Shown here piece by piece: positions 11,487 to 21,999 of a stretch of 64,000 nt of DNA. Each line of letters begins with the position of its first letter. Within the stretch, counting starts at the first letter, position 1. The stretch comes from Adiantum capillus-veneris (Eukaryota; Streptophyta; Polypodiopsida; Polypodiales; Pteridaceae). The stretch is from NCBI GenBank assembly GCA_014529385.2, contig CM043961.1, positions 14,024,978 to 14,088,977 of the forward strand, written 5' to 3'. Both the position numbers and the translations under genes were made by a program. The notes beneath the pieces were generated by a model. That model was not told where the DNA came from. It saw only the letters and a program-made list of their open reading frames with translations, and did not search any database.

Positions 11487-12815
11487 TTAACACTAGGTTG
11501 GTAATGGGACACTTTTATGTCCTGCTAAGTGACCATTGTCCTTGAATTATGTCAAGAGTTTCAAAATGGATTTTGAGGTGTTATCTATCTAGAAAGTTGT
11601 CTCATGAGCTAAAAAAAACTCGACATTTTTTTGGAATATCAATTCCATCTTTAACATTGTCCTTGCACAACATTTCACAACCTAAACTGTGTGAAAAAAC
11701 GGGTACAATTTTTGGCTTTTTTAAACTTTTTGCAACTATACCACTCTAGAATTCATGTTTGTGAGGTCTATAATGCTACAGAACTATCTTTAGTAGTCCT
11801 CAACATGTCCTGATGCTTCTAGGGAGAAATAAATATTAAAATTGTAAGTTATGACCAAATTACAAAAATTGTCAAATCCTGGTTTTTAGCCAATTTTAGC
11901 TCTTCTATGATTTTTTTGGTGGATTTCATGATATCCAAATGCATTTTTGATTTTCTATGTCCCATATTGTAACATAAAGCTAATATTCCTTGAGTTTTGG
12001 GGCACCTAATACCCTATTTTGCATAGTACACAACGATGGTTGATTTTTTCAATTATAGAAGAAAACGAAACATTCTAGTATATCAAGTATAGCTTTTTCA
12101 ATATTGTTAGTTTCTTGTGACAACTACATGAATTTTGTAGGTAGTAACCATATATAGTCATAAGGATCAAATTTGACTAAATATTGAATAGTTTCTATGG
12201 GATTCTACAACTCATAATGTTGAACCCAGTTTTTTCATGTTTGCTGTATTTAACACTTCATCTTTGTCCCCAAGATTCCCCTTGGTAAGATATGTATTAT
12301 TCTTTTGACATGCTCCATGGCTCCTTATGAACATAAAGGACAACAGGAAACTAAGAAAACATGCATATATTATTTGTATTGAGCGTGGCTATAGAAACTT
12401 TGATGATATGTTTGCAGAATGGTAAAAATTCAACTTTTTTGTACCTATTTATTTTGGCAAAACAAAAAATGGTGAGTGAGAAGCAATCATATGTTCTGAT
12501 CACCAACCCATTGAAGTTAAGTAGGGAATTTATCTCAAGTCCTACAAAAATCCCTAATCTTATTTTTATGCAACAAAACGTAAGAAATGATTGTTTTGAT
12601 GAAAATGCACTGGTCCATCAACTTTGGAGGCTTGGTGTGACCAAAAGATGAGAAATTTTACAAGTTTCTTATTTTTTCCATGTGTAGTAGGACTTGAACT
12701 ATAACCTCATGAGAGGATTTTACAAAATGATTGGATCTACTATGGTTTTGGAGGTTTTTTTCAAAACCCTGAAAGGACACTTTTATGTCCTGTTAGGTTA
12801 CCAACCTAGTGTTAA
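11487..12815. mobile_element. TTAA-flanked DNA transposon, copy 1 (full length)
   Basis: The element starts TTAA-CACTAGGTTGGTAA and ends with the exact reverse, TTACCAACCTAGTG-TTAA. The outer TTAA on both sides can be the target duplication. Just inside both ends is the same phrase GGACACTTTTATGTCC, in direct orientation, itself palindromic in part. The 1.3-kb interior is AT-rich and has no transposase. Two further partial copies occur at 36492-36878 and 46446-47565 with more than 90% identity by eye, so it is a recently active non-autonomous family. TTAA targets are typical of the piggyBac superfamily, but the assignment is not proven. Confidence 0.8.
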
Positions 12816-13194
12816 ATCACGAAGTTCACTGCTTTTGGTATACTCTATCTATCATCAATGGTACTTCATAACACCACCTTGAAAACCCGACATGCTTTCC
12901 CTCTCTCTTCCTTATCGTTCATGAGTGCTTCAATTGCTCTTACATCGGCATGAGTGATACTGTCAATCGAGGTCAAAGCCCAGCATAATCTTCACTCCAA
13001 AAACTTCGGACATTAACAACTTCAGATTCCAAGTTATGATATAAAAAACCATCCTCAAGCCACATGATGGCCATTGCAAGCTTTCGATCGTGCGAAAATG
13101 CTTCCTGCCAACCATAATCCGAGCACTCATAAAAACACTGAATATGTGACTCCTGCATGAAATTCTCCATTTAGACGTACGACAACACGCCAAC
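12816..13194. other. No recognisable gene
   Basis: Short segment between the TTAA transposon and the second satellite block. A minus-strand frame (13170-12973) is open for 65 codons but has no motif that I recognise. Confidence 0.35.
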
Positions 13195-16100
13195 GCTACA
13201 CCACTTGTTCAAGCTAGCTCTATTGGACCTAGCATAGAAGAAAAGCTGCATCACCTATTCTATTTGTGCTTCTATGAGACATGGAAAGAAGCAAGCTCCA
13301 CCACTTGGCCAAGCTCAAATCAATTGAGATTCGGACAAAAGTAAGCTTTACCATATGTCCAATCGGGCTTCATTAAAACATGGAGAATCTAAGATATGTT
13401 GTACATTGCGTTTTTTGCTTGAAAGGTCCAGCACTTGTTCAAGCTACACTTCATAGATAGTAGACGGTTTACTGTAGTAGTCCACAATGTCAACATGCTT
13501 AGGCTTAGAAATACAAGGTAAACCGCTTGTCTAAGATGGGCATGGAGAAATGATAAAAGTTGCATGACTTATTCATTCTTAGGATCTAAGCGCACGGTCC
13601 ACCACTTGTCTATCTTGTAAAGAGAAATCTTGAGTGGTTTTTCTTTGTCAATAGATACAGAGGGTTTTATTTCAAGGTCCATCACTTGTCCAATCTAAGC
13701 TTATGAGAACATGGAGCGAAGAAAATGTCTACCACTTGTCCAGGCTAGACTGATCAAAACATGGAGAGAAGCAAAGATCTACCACTTGTCTATGCTTAGA
13801 TACAAAGATAGTAGATGGTTTAGTATAAATCTCCAACAGTTGTCCAACCTTTATAAGCATGGTCCATATTTCTATTCTTGAAGGTCCACCACGTGTTCCA
13901 GCTAGCTCCATTGAAGCAATGAATAGAAGAAAAGCTCCACCACCTTTCTCATCTGTGCTTCTTTGATGCATAGAGATATACAAGCTCCACCACTTTCACA
14001 AGCTAGGATCCATTGAATCTAGGACAAATGCAAGCTTTACCATATGTCCAAACTCTGCTCCATTAGAACATATGGAACCCATGCTACGTTGTACATTGAG
14101 TTTTTTGTCTGAAGGTCCACCACTTGACCAAGCTATAGTTCATAGATAGTAGAGGGTTTAGTCTAGTAGTCCACAATGTGCGTATCCTTAAAAATACAAG
14201 GTATACCACTTTTCCAATATGAACTTGGATAAATAGTAATAGTTTCACCACTTATCCTTCCCAGGTGCATAGTCCACACCCGTTTTCTAAGGCTTTATCT
14301 TGAATGTTTGTTTCTCACCATTTGGATAGCCTATGATATGTTGTTAATGAGGGGTTTTGTTTGAAGGTTCACCACTTTTCCAGCTAGCTCTATTGGAGCT
14401 AGCATATAAGATAAAATCCACCACGTACTCCATATATGCTTCTTTGAAACATGGAAAGAAGCAAGATTCAGCACTTGGCCAGGCTTCAATCCATTGAGAC
14501 TGAGACAAAAGATAGCTTTACCATTTGCCCAAAGTGGACTGTATTAAAACATATTGGAGAACATTGAGGTTTTTGTTTGAAGGTCCACCATTCGTCCAAG
14601 CTATACACTTAATAAATAGTAGACAAATTATTCTAGTAGTCCAAAATGTGTGTAGCCTTAGGAAAACAATGTATACCACTTGTCTAAGATGGGCATGGAG
14701 ATATGATAATAGGTTCACCACTTGTCCATCCTATGTGTGGGGTCCACACCCAAGCTCTAAGGCTACACCTTAAATGGTGTTTTCTCACCATTTGGATAAC
14801 CCATGATATGTTGTCAATAAGGGGTTTTGTTTGAAGGTCCACCACTAGTGCAAGCTAGCTCTATTGGAACCTGAATAGAAGCAAATATCCACCAAATATC
14901 CAAGCTAGTTGTATTGGACCTAGCATAGAAGAAAATCTTCATCACCTATTCTATTTGTGGTTCTCTGAAACATGGAAAGAAGCAAGCTCCACCACTTGGC
15001 CTAGCTCAAATCAATTGAGATTGGGACAAAAGTAAGCTTTACCTATGCCCAAATTGGGCTCCAATAAAACATGGAGAATCTTAAATATATTGTACATTGA
15101 GTTTTTTTCCTAAAGGTCTAGCTCTTCTGCAAGCTACACTTTATAGATAGTAGACGGTTTAGTTTTTTTTCACCATTTGGATATCCTATGATATGTTGTC
15201 AATAAGGGGTTTTGTTTGAAGGTTCACCACTTGTCCAAGAAAGCTCTATTGAAACATGAATAGAAGAAAAGCTCCACCACTTGTCCAAGCTAGCTCTATT
15301 GGAGCCAGCATAGAAGATAAACTCCACCACATACTCTATCTATTCTTCTTTCAAACAAGCTTCACCACTTGGCTAAGCTTCGATCCATTGAGAATTAGTT
15401 AAAAGAAATCTCTGGCATCTGCACAAAGGGGGCTATATTAAAATATGGAGAACATTGAGTTTTTTGTCTAAAGGTCCACCACTGTTCCAATTATACACTT
15501 ATTAATAAATAGTAGACAATTTAGTGTAGTAGTCCACAATGTGCGTAGCCTTAGGAAAACATCGTATACCACTTGCCTAAGATGGGCATGGAGAAATGAT
15601 AATAGGTTCACCACTTGTCCATCCTAGGTGCGAGGTCCACACCCAACATCTAAGGCTATACCTTGAATGTTGTTTTCTCACCATTTAGATAACCCGTCAC
15701 ATGTTGTCAATAAGGGGTTTTGTTTGATGGTCCCCAACTTGTCCAAGCTAGCTCTATTGGAGCATGAATAGAAGGAACACTACACCACTTGTACAAGACG
15801 CTAGCTCTCTTGGACCTAGCATAGAAGAAAAGCTCTATCACCTATTCTATTTGTGCTTCTGTGAAACATGGAAAGAAGAAAGCTCCACCACTTGGCCAAG
15901 CTAAAATCAGTTGAGATTGGGACAAAAGTAAGCTTTACCATATGTCCAATTGTGCTTCATTAAAACATGGAGAATCTAAGATATGTAGTACATTGAGTTT
16001 TTTGCTTGAAGGTCCACCACTTGTCCAAGCTACACTTCATAGATAGTAGACGGTTTACTCTAGTAGTCCACAATGTGAGCATGCTTAGCCTTAGAAATAC

Positions 16101-16751
16101 AAGGTATACCGCTTGTCTAAGGTGGGCATGGAGAAATGATAAAAGGTGCATGACTTATTCATTCTTAGGATCTAAGCGCACAGTCCACCACTTGTCTATC
16201 TTGTAAAGATAAATCTTGAATGGTTTTTCTTTGTCAACCTATACAGAGGATTTTATTCAAGGTCCACCACTTGTCCAATCTAAGCTAATGAGAACATATA
16301 TGGAGAGAAGAAAATGTCTACCACCTGTCCAAGCTAGACTGATCAAAACATGGAGAGAAGCAAAGCTCTACCACTTGTCTAAGCTTAGATACAAAGATAG
16401 GAGATGGTTTAGTATAAAGCTCCAACAGTTGTCCAACCTTTAGTAGCATGGTCCATCTTTCTATTCTTGAAGGTCCACCAGGTGTCCAAGCTAGCTCCGT
16501 TGAAGCAATGGATAGAAGAAAATCTCCACCACCTATCTCAGCTATGCTTCTTTGAAGCATAGAGAGATACAAGCTCCACCACTTTGACAAGTTAGGATCC
16601 ATTGAATTTAGGACAAATGCAAGATTTACCATATGTCCAAACTCGGCTCCATTAGAACATATGGAACCCATGCTATGTTGTACATTGAGTTTTTTTCTGA
16701 AGGTCCACCACTTGACCAAGCTACAGTTCATAGATAGTAGAGGGTTTAGTC
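13195..16751. repeat. Satellite-like repeat block 2
   Basis: Same family as the block at 1566-3400. The anchor phrase recurs near 13452, 13804, 14141, 14611, 15142, 15503, 16038, 16391 and 16729, giving spacings of about 352, 337, 470, 531, 361, 535, 353 and 338 bp. Unit types repeat in order (A-B-C-D-A-D-A-B-C), and the A-to-B and B-to-C distances agree with block 1 to within 2 bp. The block starts in mid-unit and is cut at its right end by the LTR at 16752. Confidence 0.85.
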
Positions 16752-18242
16752 TGTCAGTTTTGGGCTTTTGGGATGGATTTTTGCATCCAAGTTCAATTTT
16801 GAAAGGACCACTAGACTCTCTGTGATGCCCTCTAGCTATGGTGCCAGTTTGGTATCAAAATGTGTTAGGGGAACATGGATCACGATCCATGTTCCTTAGT
16901 GTCAGAATGCACTGAAACTTGATCCACAGCTAGTCCTTGGCCTTCTAATGTTGGCTATATGGTTTTTGAATGTTTTGGAGTTTTTTAGGTCATCAGAACA
17001 AAATTTCAAAAAGGTACATGGATTGCGATCCATGTTTGGCAAGATTTTGGACTAATACTTTGTGAGTTTGTGACCAAAGGTCTAGTTATGATATTCCCCA
17101 AAATCTTTTGGATTTGATCAATTTTTTCAAAGTCAAAAGCAAGATTTTGTTTTTGTTTTGCGGTTTTTTGCAAACAACTCCTTTTTTGGTATTTTGATCA
17201 GGTTTTTTCACTTTTTTTCTATGGATCCTTTTGGAAAAGTTGTTCCCTTAGTAACTAGAAGTGCACTGGTCAAATCTCACTGTCAGATGTTGTTGGACGG
17301 GAGCAACTCACACACCCATGAAGTGCATGCAAACACTACCTAGATCAACATAATGTCAATCGAGGACACAGATGACACGATAGGCACACGGAGGAAATCT
17401 CTTTAGCTTGTCAGGCTGCGACCATCCTACACCAACACTCAGGAAGGCCAACTAAACCACAATCAAGAACCTCACTTCTCTCAACTACACCACCTAGACA
17501 CATACACACATGCAGGAGGTAACTCACCTAATCATGCCAGATTCGTACAAAACTTAAGGAACACCATCCCCACTAGGATACACCTGTCCCTAAGCTTCTA
17601 CACTCAAAACCCTCACTCTAAACCCATCTGCGGAAAACGCGTAGGATGACAGAACAGAATTTTGAAAGTGTTCGAAACTGAAATTTATGAGTACCTATGC
17701 GTAGCTTATGTTGCCACGATTCTATAGACTACTAGCACGCAGAAAACAGACATCGATTGATACACTTACGGCCACAAATAGCTCGTAGATGCGTCGGCGT
17801 GTGCGCTTCGTCTCACGTGGAATGCTTGGCGTTGTCGCGTAGCTCTCCTCGAGACTACAACAATGGTGCAGTCGGATCTCCAATGCGTTGAGCAAGCCGG
17901 GCGTAGCGAGAGGATGAAGCTCACGCTCACTCTCTTTCTCTCTCACACACATTAGACGGTAGCGCTAAGTTTTGATTATGATTAAAAGTCTTTTTACAAA
18001 ATGACCTAGGTACCTTATATACTAAGGCTACCTTAGGTTTAACCAAAAATGGGTTTGAAAGGGTCAAATGGCTTTGTATTTACAATCTGGAAGTGCCATT
18101 ACACCCCGGCTTCTGAAACTAGAATAACTACTCATTACAAATGACATTTATAGCCATAATCCGCAGCATTTCATAAGTCGCAAAAGATAAGACTTTGGTA
18201 CGAAACTTGAGTTATGTTGTGTTGTTGACCCAAAGGTCAACA
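16752..18242 (-). mobile_element. 3' LTR of element 2
   Basis: On the minus strand it starts TGTTGACCTTTGGG directly after a polypurine tract and ends ...AAAACTGACA exactly where the satellite is interrupted, giving the TG...CA ends of an LTR of about 1.49 kb. It contains two inverted repeats at 16870-16895 and 17016-17035 and a half-copy (17637-17650) of the palindrome that is repeated at 25653-27046. No matching full 5' LTR was found to the right of the element, so the assignment rests on the ends and the polypurine tract. Confidence 0.6.
16870..16895. repeat. Inverted repeat, 12-bp arms
   Basis: GGAACATGGATC and its exact reverse complement are separated by 2 bp. A second, related hairpin (ACATGGAT, 4-bp spacer, ATCCATGT) lies 146 bp further at 17016-17035. 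Confidence 0.9.
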
Positions 18243-18253
18243 TTCCCCCCTTC
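18243..18253 (-). other. Polypurine tract of element 2
   Basis: On the minus strand GAAGGGGGGAA sits directly before the TGTTGACC that starts the LTR. Confidence 0.75.
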
Positions 18254-18710
18254 CGCGTTCATGTCGTCCCCGACATGACCTGATTGTCGCTTTGTTGTTG
18301 TAAAGAAATTATAGACCATAGCCTTTGCATTAGCTTGTCTTGTTCGTCCAATCCGATGTACATTGTCTTCACATGATTCAGGAAAATCATAATTGATGAC
18401 GAACTTTATGTCTTTCACATCCACGCTCCGGGCTGTAGCATCTGTTTCTGTCATTATAGGTCTATTGCCAGATCTAGATTCAAAAAAGAACCCAATGTCG
18501 TTTAACTTGACTCTTATCATCATGGATAAAGAAAGCTCCATCCATCACTTGCTTTAGCAAATCTATCAATTCGGAGTATTTGTGATTCTCAGAAACAACT
18601 TCTACAATCTGTAGAATTGAGTGATTGGCTTTCTGATCTTGTGAGCCAATGACAACTTTGTAAGGATTTTGTAGAAATTGTATGGCTAAACCCTTACAAA
18701 GATCCTCTGA
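18254..18710 (-). pseudogene. DEAD-box RNA helicase fragment inside element 2
   Basis: On the minus strand, about 18710-18550 reads 'QFLQNPYKVVIGSQDQKANH' and 'IVEVVSENHKYSELIDLL', the inter-domain part of plant DDX5/RH20/RH30-like helicases. About 18535-18290 reads 'HDDKSQVKRHWVL', 'DVKDIKFVINYDFPESCED' and 'NVHRIGRTRQANAKA', which are motifs V and VI (normally R-x-x-H-R-I-G-R-T-G-R). The segment between is shortened and a frameshift separates the halves. Motif VI has 'GRTRQ' in place of 'GRTGR'. It is a captured, processed-looking host gene piece lying at the 3' end of the element's internal region. Confidence 0.85.
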
Positions 18711-20265
18711 TTACTTTTAGAGATCCTCTGTTTACTCTTATGTCTGCGCTTCTTCATTGGGGACTTCTTTGTTCCTGTGCAATCATGTTGTTAGTGTTGT
18801 CTGCATCTGTGTCATTGTAGGCCATTCTTCGACTCGCCATTGATGAGAAGTATGCTATTATCTGAAATTGGTGCTCCAATTCATTTGTCAATTGATTTGA
18901 GTAGCATTTCCTTATTGTTGATGTAGAAGGAATATGTACAAGAGGATGGTGATAGGTGTCTTTAGATTAGGGTCTAAAACTTGGATGACCAAAGGAAAAA
19001 AAACCCGGTGGGAAAAAAATGCCTTTGGTATATGCTCTTATTGAAGTTGAGCAGTTGAACGTGAAGTACATGTTCATGAAAGGTGAGTGCGTGGGTGAAA
19101 CACGGAAAGAGTGCCTGATGCAAGTGCCAATTATGGGACACTCTATATGCATATGAGAAATTTGTCAACAAAAGCATGCAATGTGAAAGAAGGAGATGAT
19201 GGGTGTTTCGAGGAATAAATGTAGCACATGTGACATCAAAAGATGTCTCAATAGCTTCCACCTTTCCAAGAAGGGTTTTCGATGTAGAAGTTTCTCCACT
19301 CTTATCTCACTGTGCTCAGTACGTGAGTGTCTTTTGGACCTTCTCCTTCACTTCACCACACTTAAGTACTTAGACTTCGACTCTTTTGCTCACCTATACC
19401 AGCATGAGCGGCACAACTTAAATATGCTCAACTCTTCTAGCTTGAGCAATACCTAGAATAGCTAAGACGATAAGACCACAGAGAATATTACTTGAAGCTT
19501 TGGGACTAACACCTCACTCATTTTGTGGCTTAGCTACTCGACTCTGACTTTTATGACTTGTCAGTTGCATGTTGACAGTGCTTTGTGACAAGTTCTTCGG
19601 CTGTTCTAGTGGCTGCTGAGACATACTTCGTGAAGTTTCATCGTTTCCCTGTACCTTCTTCTCTTTGTAGTGCTCAGGCCTCTCGTCAGCCTTTTTTTCA
19701 TGTGGATTATGGATTTTTTTATTTTTTCTTAATAATAAACAAAGAAAATCTTTAAAAAAAACTTAACAAAAGAAAAATCATTCAAATAGAAATCTAAATG
19801 CTATGTACACTATACACATGTCCCTAGGGGCTCATATATGGATTTTGTCCCCATACTCCTCTGTAACTCTACTATGAGGGCATATACCCTAAATTTCGTC
19901 AAAAATTTATCACAATAAAACGCAAAAATTCAATGCATCTCACAAAACATTGCCCTCTAATAGTCATAATGTTAGGTCCGCATTCAGAATGCCTCCCCCC
20001 TTCCTATATGGAGTCATCCTTTACGACAGGGTATCGCAAAGGGTATGTGTTGTGCTTGGGCAATTAAAAGTTGTGCCTATGCAGGCCTTGTAATGTATCC
20101 CTATTATGCATACACAGTCAATGCATGGAAAAGATTTATGTTGTGCAAGATGTGGGTATAAGCAATTTGCTTATTGGCATTTGTTGGCGAGGCTTCCTAT
20201 TCTAAGCAATGTAATGGTCTTTGAAGCTCCTGTATCGTTGCTTGATTGAAGCGACTTGCTCTCTT
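18711..20265. other. Non-coding internal region of element 2
   Basis: About 1.5 kb between the helicase fragment and the end of the polyprotein. It has an AT-rich tract at 19690-19780 and no coding signal that I can support on either strand. Confidence 0.4.
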
Positions 20266-21150
20266 CTAACTGTACTTTAATCGTAGGAAGAATTGTAAGA
20301 ATTCAAGCGGCAATGCACTGACAGCAGTTTGTTTGTTCTTCTTTGGGACCCATTTCTTTGCGATTATTGGCTGTTTTGTTGTTGGCTCTCGTTTGGGAAC
20401 CCATACTTGCCCGTGCTTCGTTTGTGTTTGAAGAGACTTCTTTGGGATCCACCTTTTTGTTGTGAGAGTCGACAGTGGTCTTTGCGTCAGCCCTTGTACG
20501 CTTGGTTGGGGAAGGGATTTAGGCTTTGAAAGTTGATACTGCGGTTTTTTTGGAATCCAAATGAATTCCTGACTTTTTTGTGCTTGAATCAACTTCTTTG
20601 GAGCCCATACCTGAGTTGTGAAAGCTTGCGACTTTGTGATAATCTTACCCGTTCATGCACGCTTTCCTTGTTTTTGTTTTGGTGTTGGATCTTGTGATTT
20701 GTCATTAGAGATCTTTGTCTTCTTGATCCATATCTGTTTTTGGCCGATCTGGATTTTTGGTATCCAGATTTGTCGAGCTTTATGTCTTTGACTTGTTGTC
20801 CTGTTCTTTTGACCTATCATGGTTGTTGCTGAAGGGGTTGGTGATAGTGATAGCCTGAGTTGATGATAGGGGATGTCGTAAGATTCATCACTATCGCTAC
20901 TATCCTCAGCAAGGTTCACTTCTTGTACTTTCCCTTGATTTTTTGGCTGGTAGTGGAAAGTTACTGTCTGTTTTCTCGTGGGTGGTAGTTTCTTGGAGGA
21001 CTTTTCTAGCCCATTGATTAGAGCATTGTTAGCTCATTGCTCTGGTCGTATTCCTCCTAGCTGAATCTTTGCATCCTTATTAGGAGCCATGGATGAGGAT
21101 GCTTGTGGTGGCTGTGTCTTCATCGAGGACTTTGGAATCCACTTTTGATG
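20266..21150 (-). other. W-[IV]-P-K repeat tail of the polyprotein
   Basis: The motif occurs as 'HQKWIPKS', 'RQIWIPKI', 'KQIWIKKT', 'TQVWAPKK', 'EFIWIPKK', 'KRWIPKKS', 'GQVWVPKR' and 'KKWVPKKN', spaced about 15-40 residues apart in Lys/Gln-rich sequence. Tryptophan and lysine are kept at every copy except for small changes around them, which points to selection before the copy decayed. I do not know a function; nucleic-acid or capsid binding is a guess. Confidence 0.7.
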
Positions 21151-21582
21151 CACTTTATTCATGTAGCGATGACATTGATTCCAGGGTCGTTGATCTTCTT
21201 GAAGCTCAAAGTGTTCTACAGAGTCATAGAACTCGTCATCTTCTTCATCTTTTGATTCTCCACATTTCTTTGTTTGCTCCTTATTTCGAGAGCTTGTTGA
21301 TGTCTGGATCTCTTCGTTTTCCTGGATTACACTCACTGCAAAATAAGGAACGACATCATAGCCATTTTTATCACAAAACTTTGTTGTGGGAGCATCCTCC
21401 ACGGCGCACACGTCCAGAGTAGCCAAGATGTGTTCCCATCCAAAAGGATCTAACTCTTCTTCATGAAATGGTTCTGGGATATAGTCCATATCCTCTATAA
21501 CCCGCTCTAGGATACATTCCTCACGTTTCAAGCTACCACATTGTGAATCTCCACACATCCACAGTTCTTTAGGCTTACCTAA

Positions 21583-21999
21583 CTAAGCTGGAAGTTTTGA
21601 TCCTGCTACTGTGGCGGAATCAAACTCCTCAACCGGTGTTCTCGTCACATCCCTATAGCTATGGTCCCTCAAGTTTATCTTTGTTATGGTTTCCATATGT
21701 CTCAGGTATATATGGTCATAACCCCAATCTTGGACCATTTTCAATTGTCGCATGAATGGTCTTCCCAAAATTATTTCATAGTTGTTCTTCTTGGCAAAGT
21801 CAACAACAGCAAAAGTGTGTTCATATTCAATGCCAGAAGAAGTAACAAGTACTTTTTCTAATAGTACTAGGGGCTTTTCCTTGTGTCCGTCTGCAAGCTG
21901 CAGGGTCATTCGTGTGGATCTCAAGGCAGGTTTTCCCCATTTTTTCCAAACCTCTTTGGTTGCAATGGCCACACCAGCTCCACTGTCAAGGATTGCCAT
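21583..21999 (-). pseudogene. Retroelement aspartic protease (element 2)
   Basis: Retropepsin-like domain with catalytic 'DSGAGVAIATK', a 'LQLADGHKEKPLVLLEKVLV' strand, 'NNYEIILGRPFM' (the hydrophobic-hydrophobic-G before the C-terminal helix) and 'KMVQDWGYDHIYLRH'. In related elements it cleaves the polyprotein. It is joined in frame to the gag part through a single TAA at about 22018 and to the acidic tail through a single TAG at about 21583. Confidence 0.85.

Noticed and set aside
11487..12815. Firm assignment of the TTAA transposon to CACTA (En/Spm)
   Set aside because: The ends start CACTA, but the 3-bp flanks do not match (TAA left, TTA right), whereas TTAA is present on both sides. 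Kept as an unassigned, piggyBac-like candidate.
13195..16751. Several open frames of 60-137 codons in the satellite blocks as genes
   Set aside because: They recur at the same place in each repeat unit, in either strand, and have no domain; they follow from the repeat sequence.
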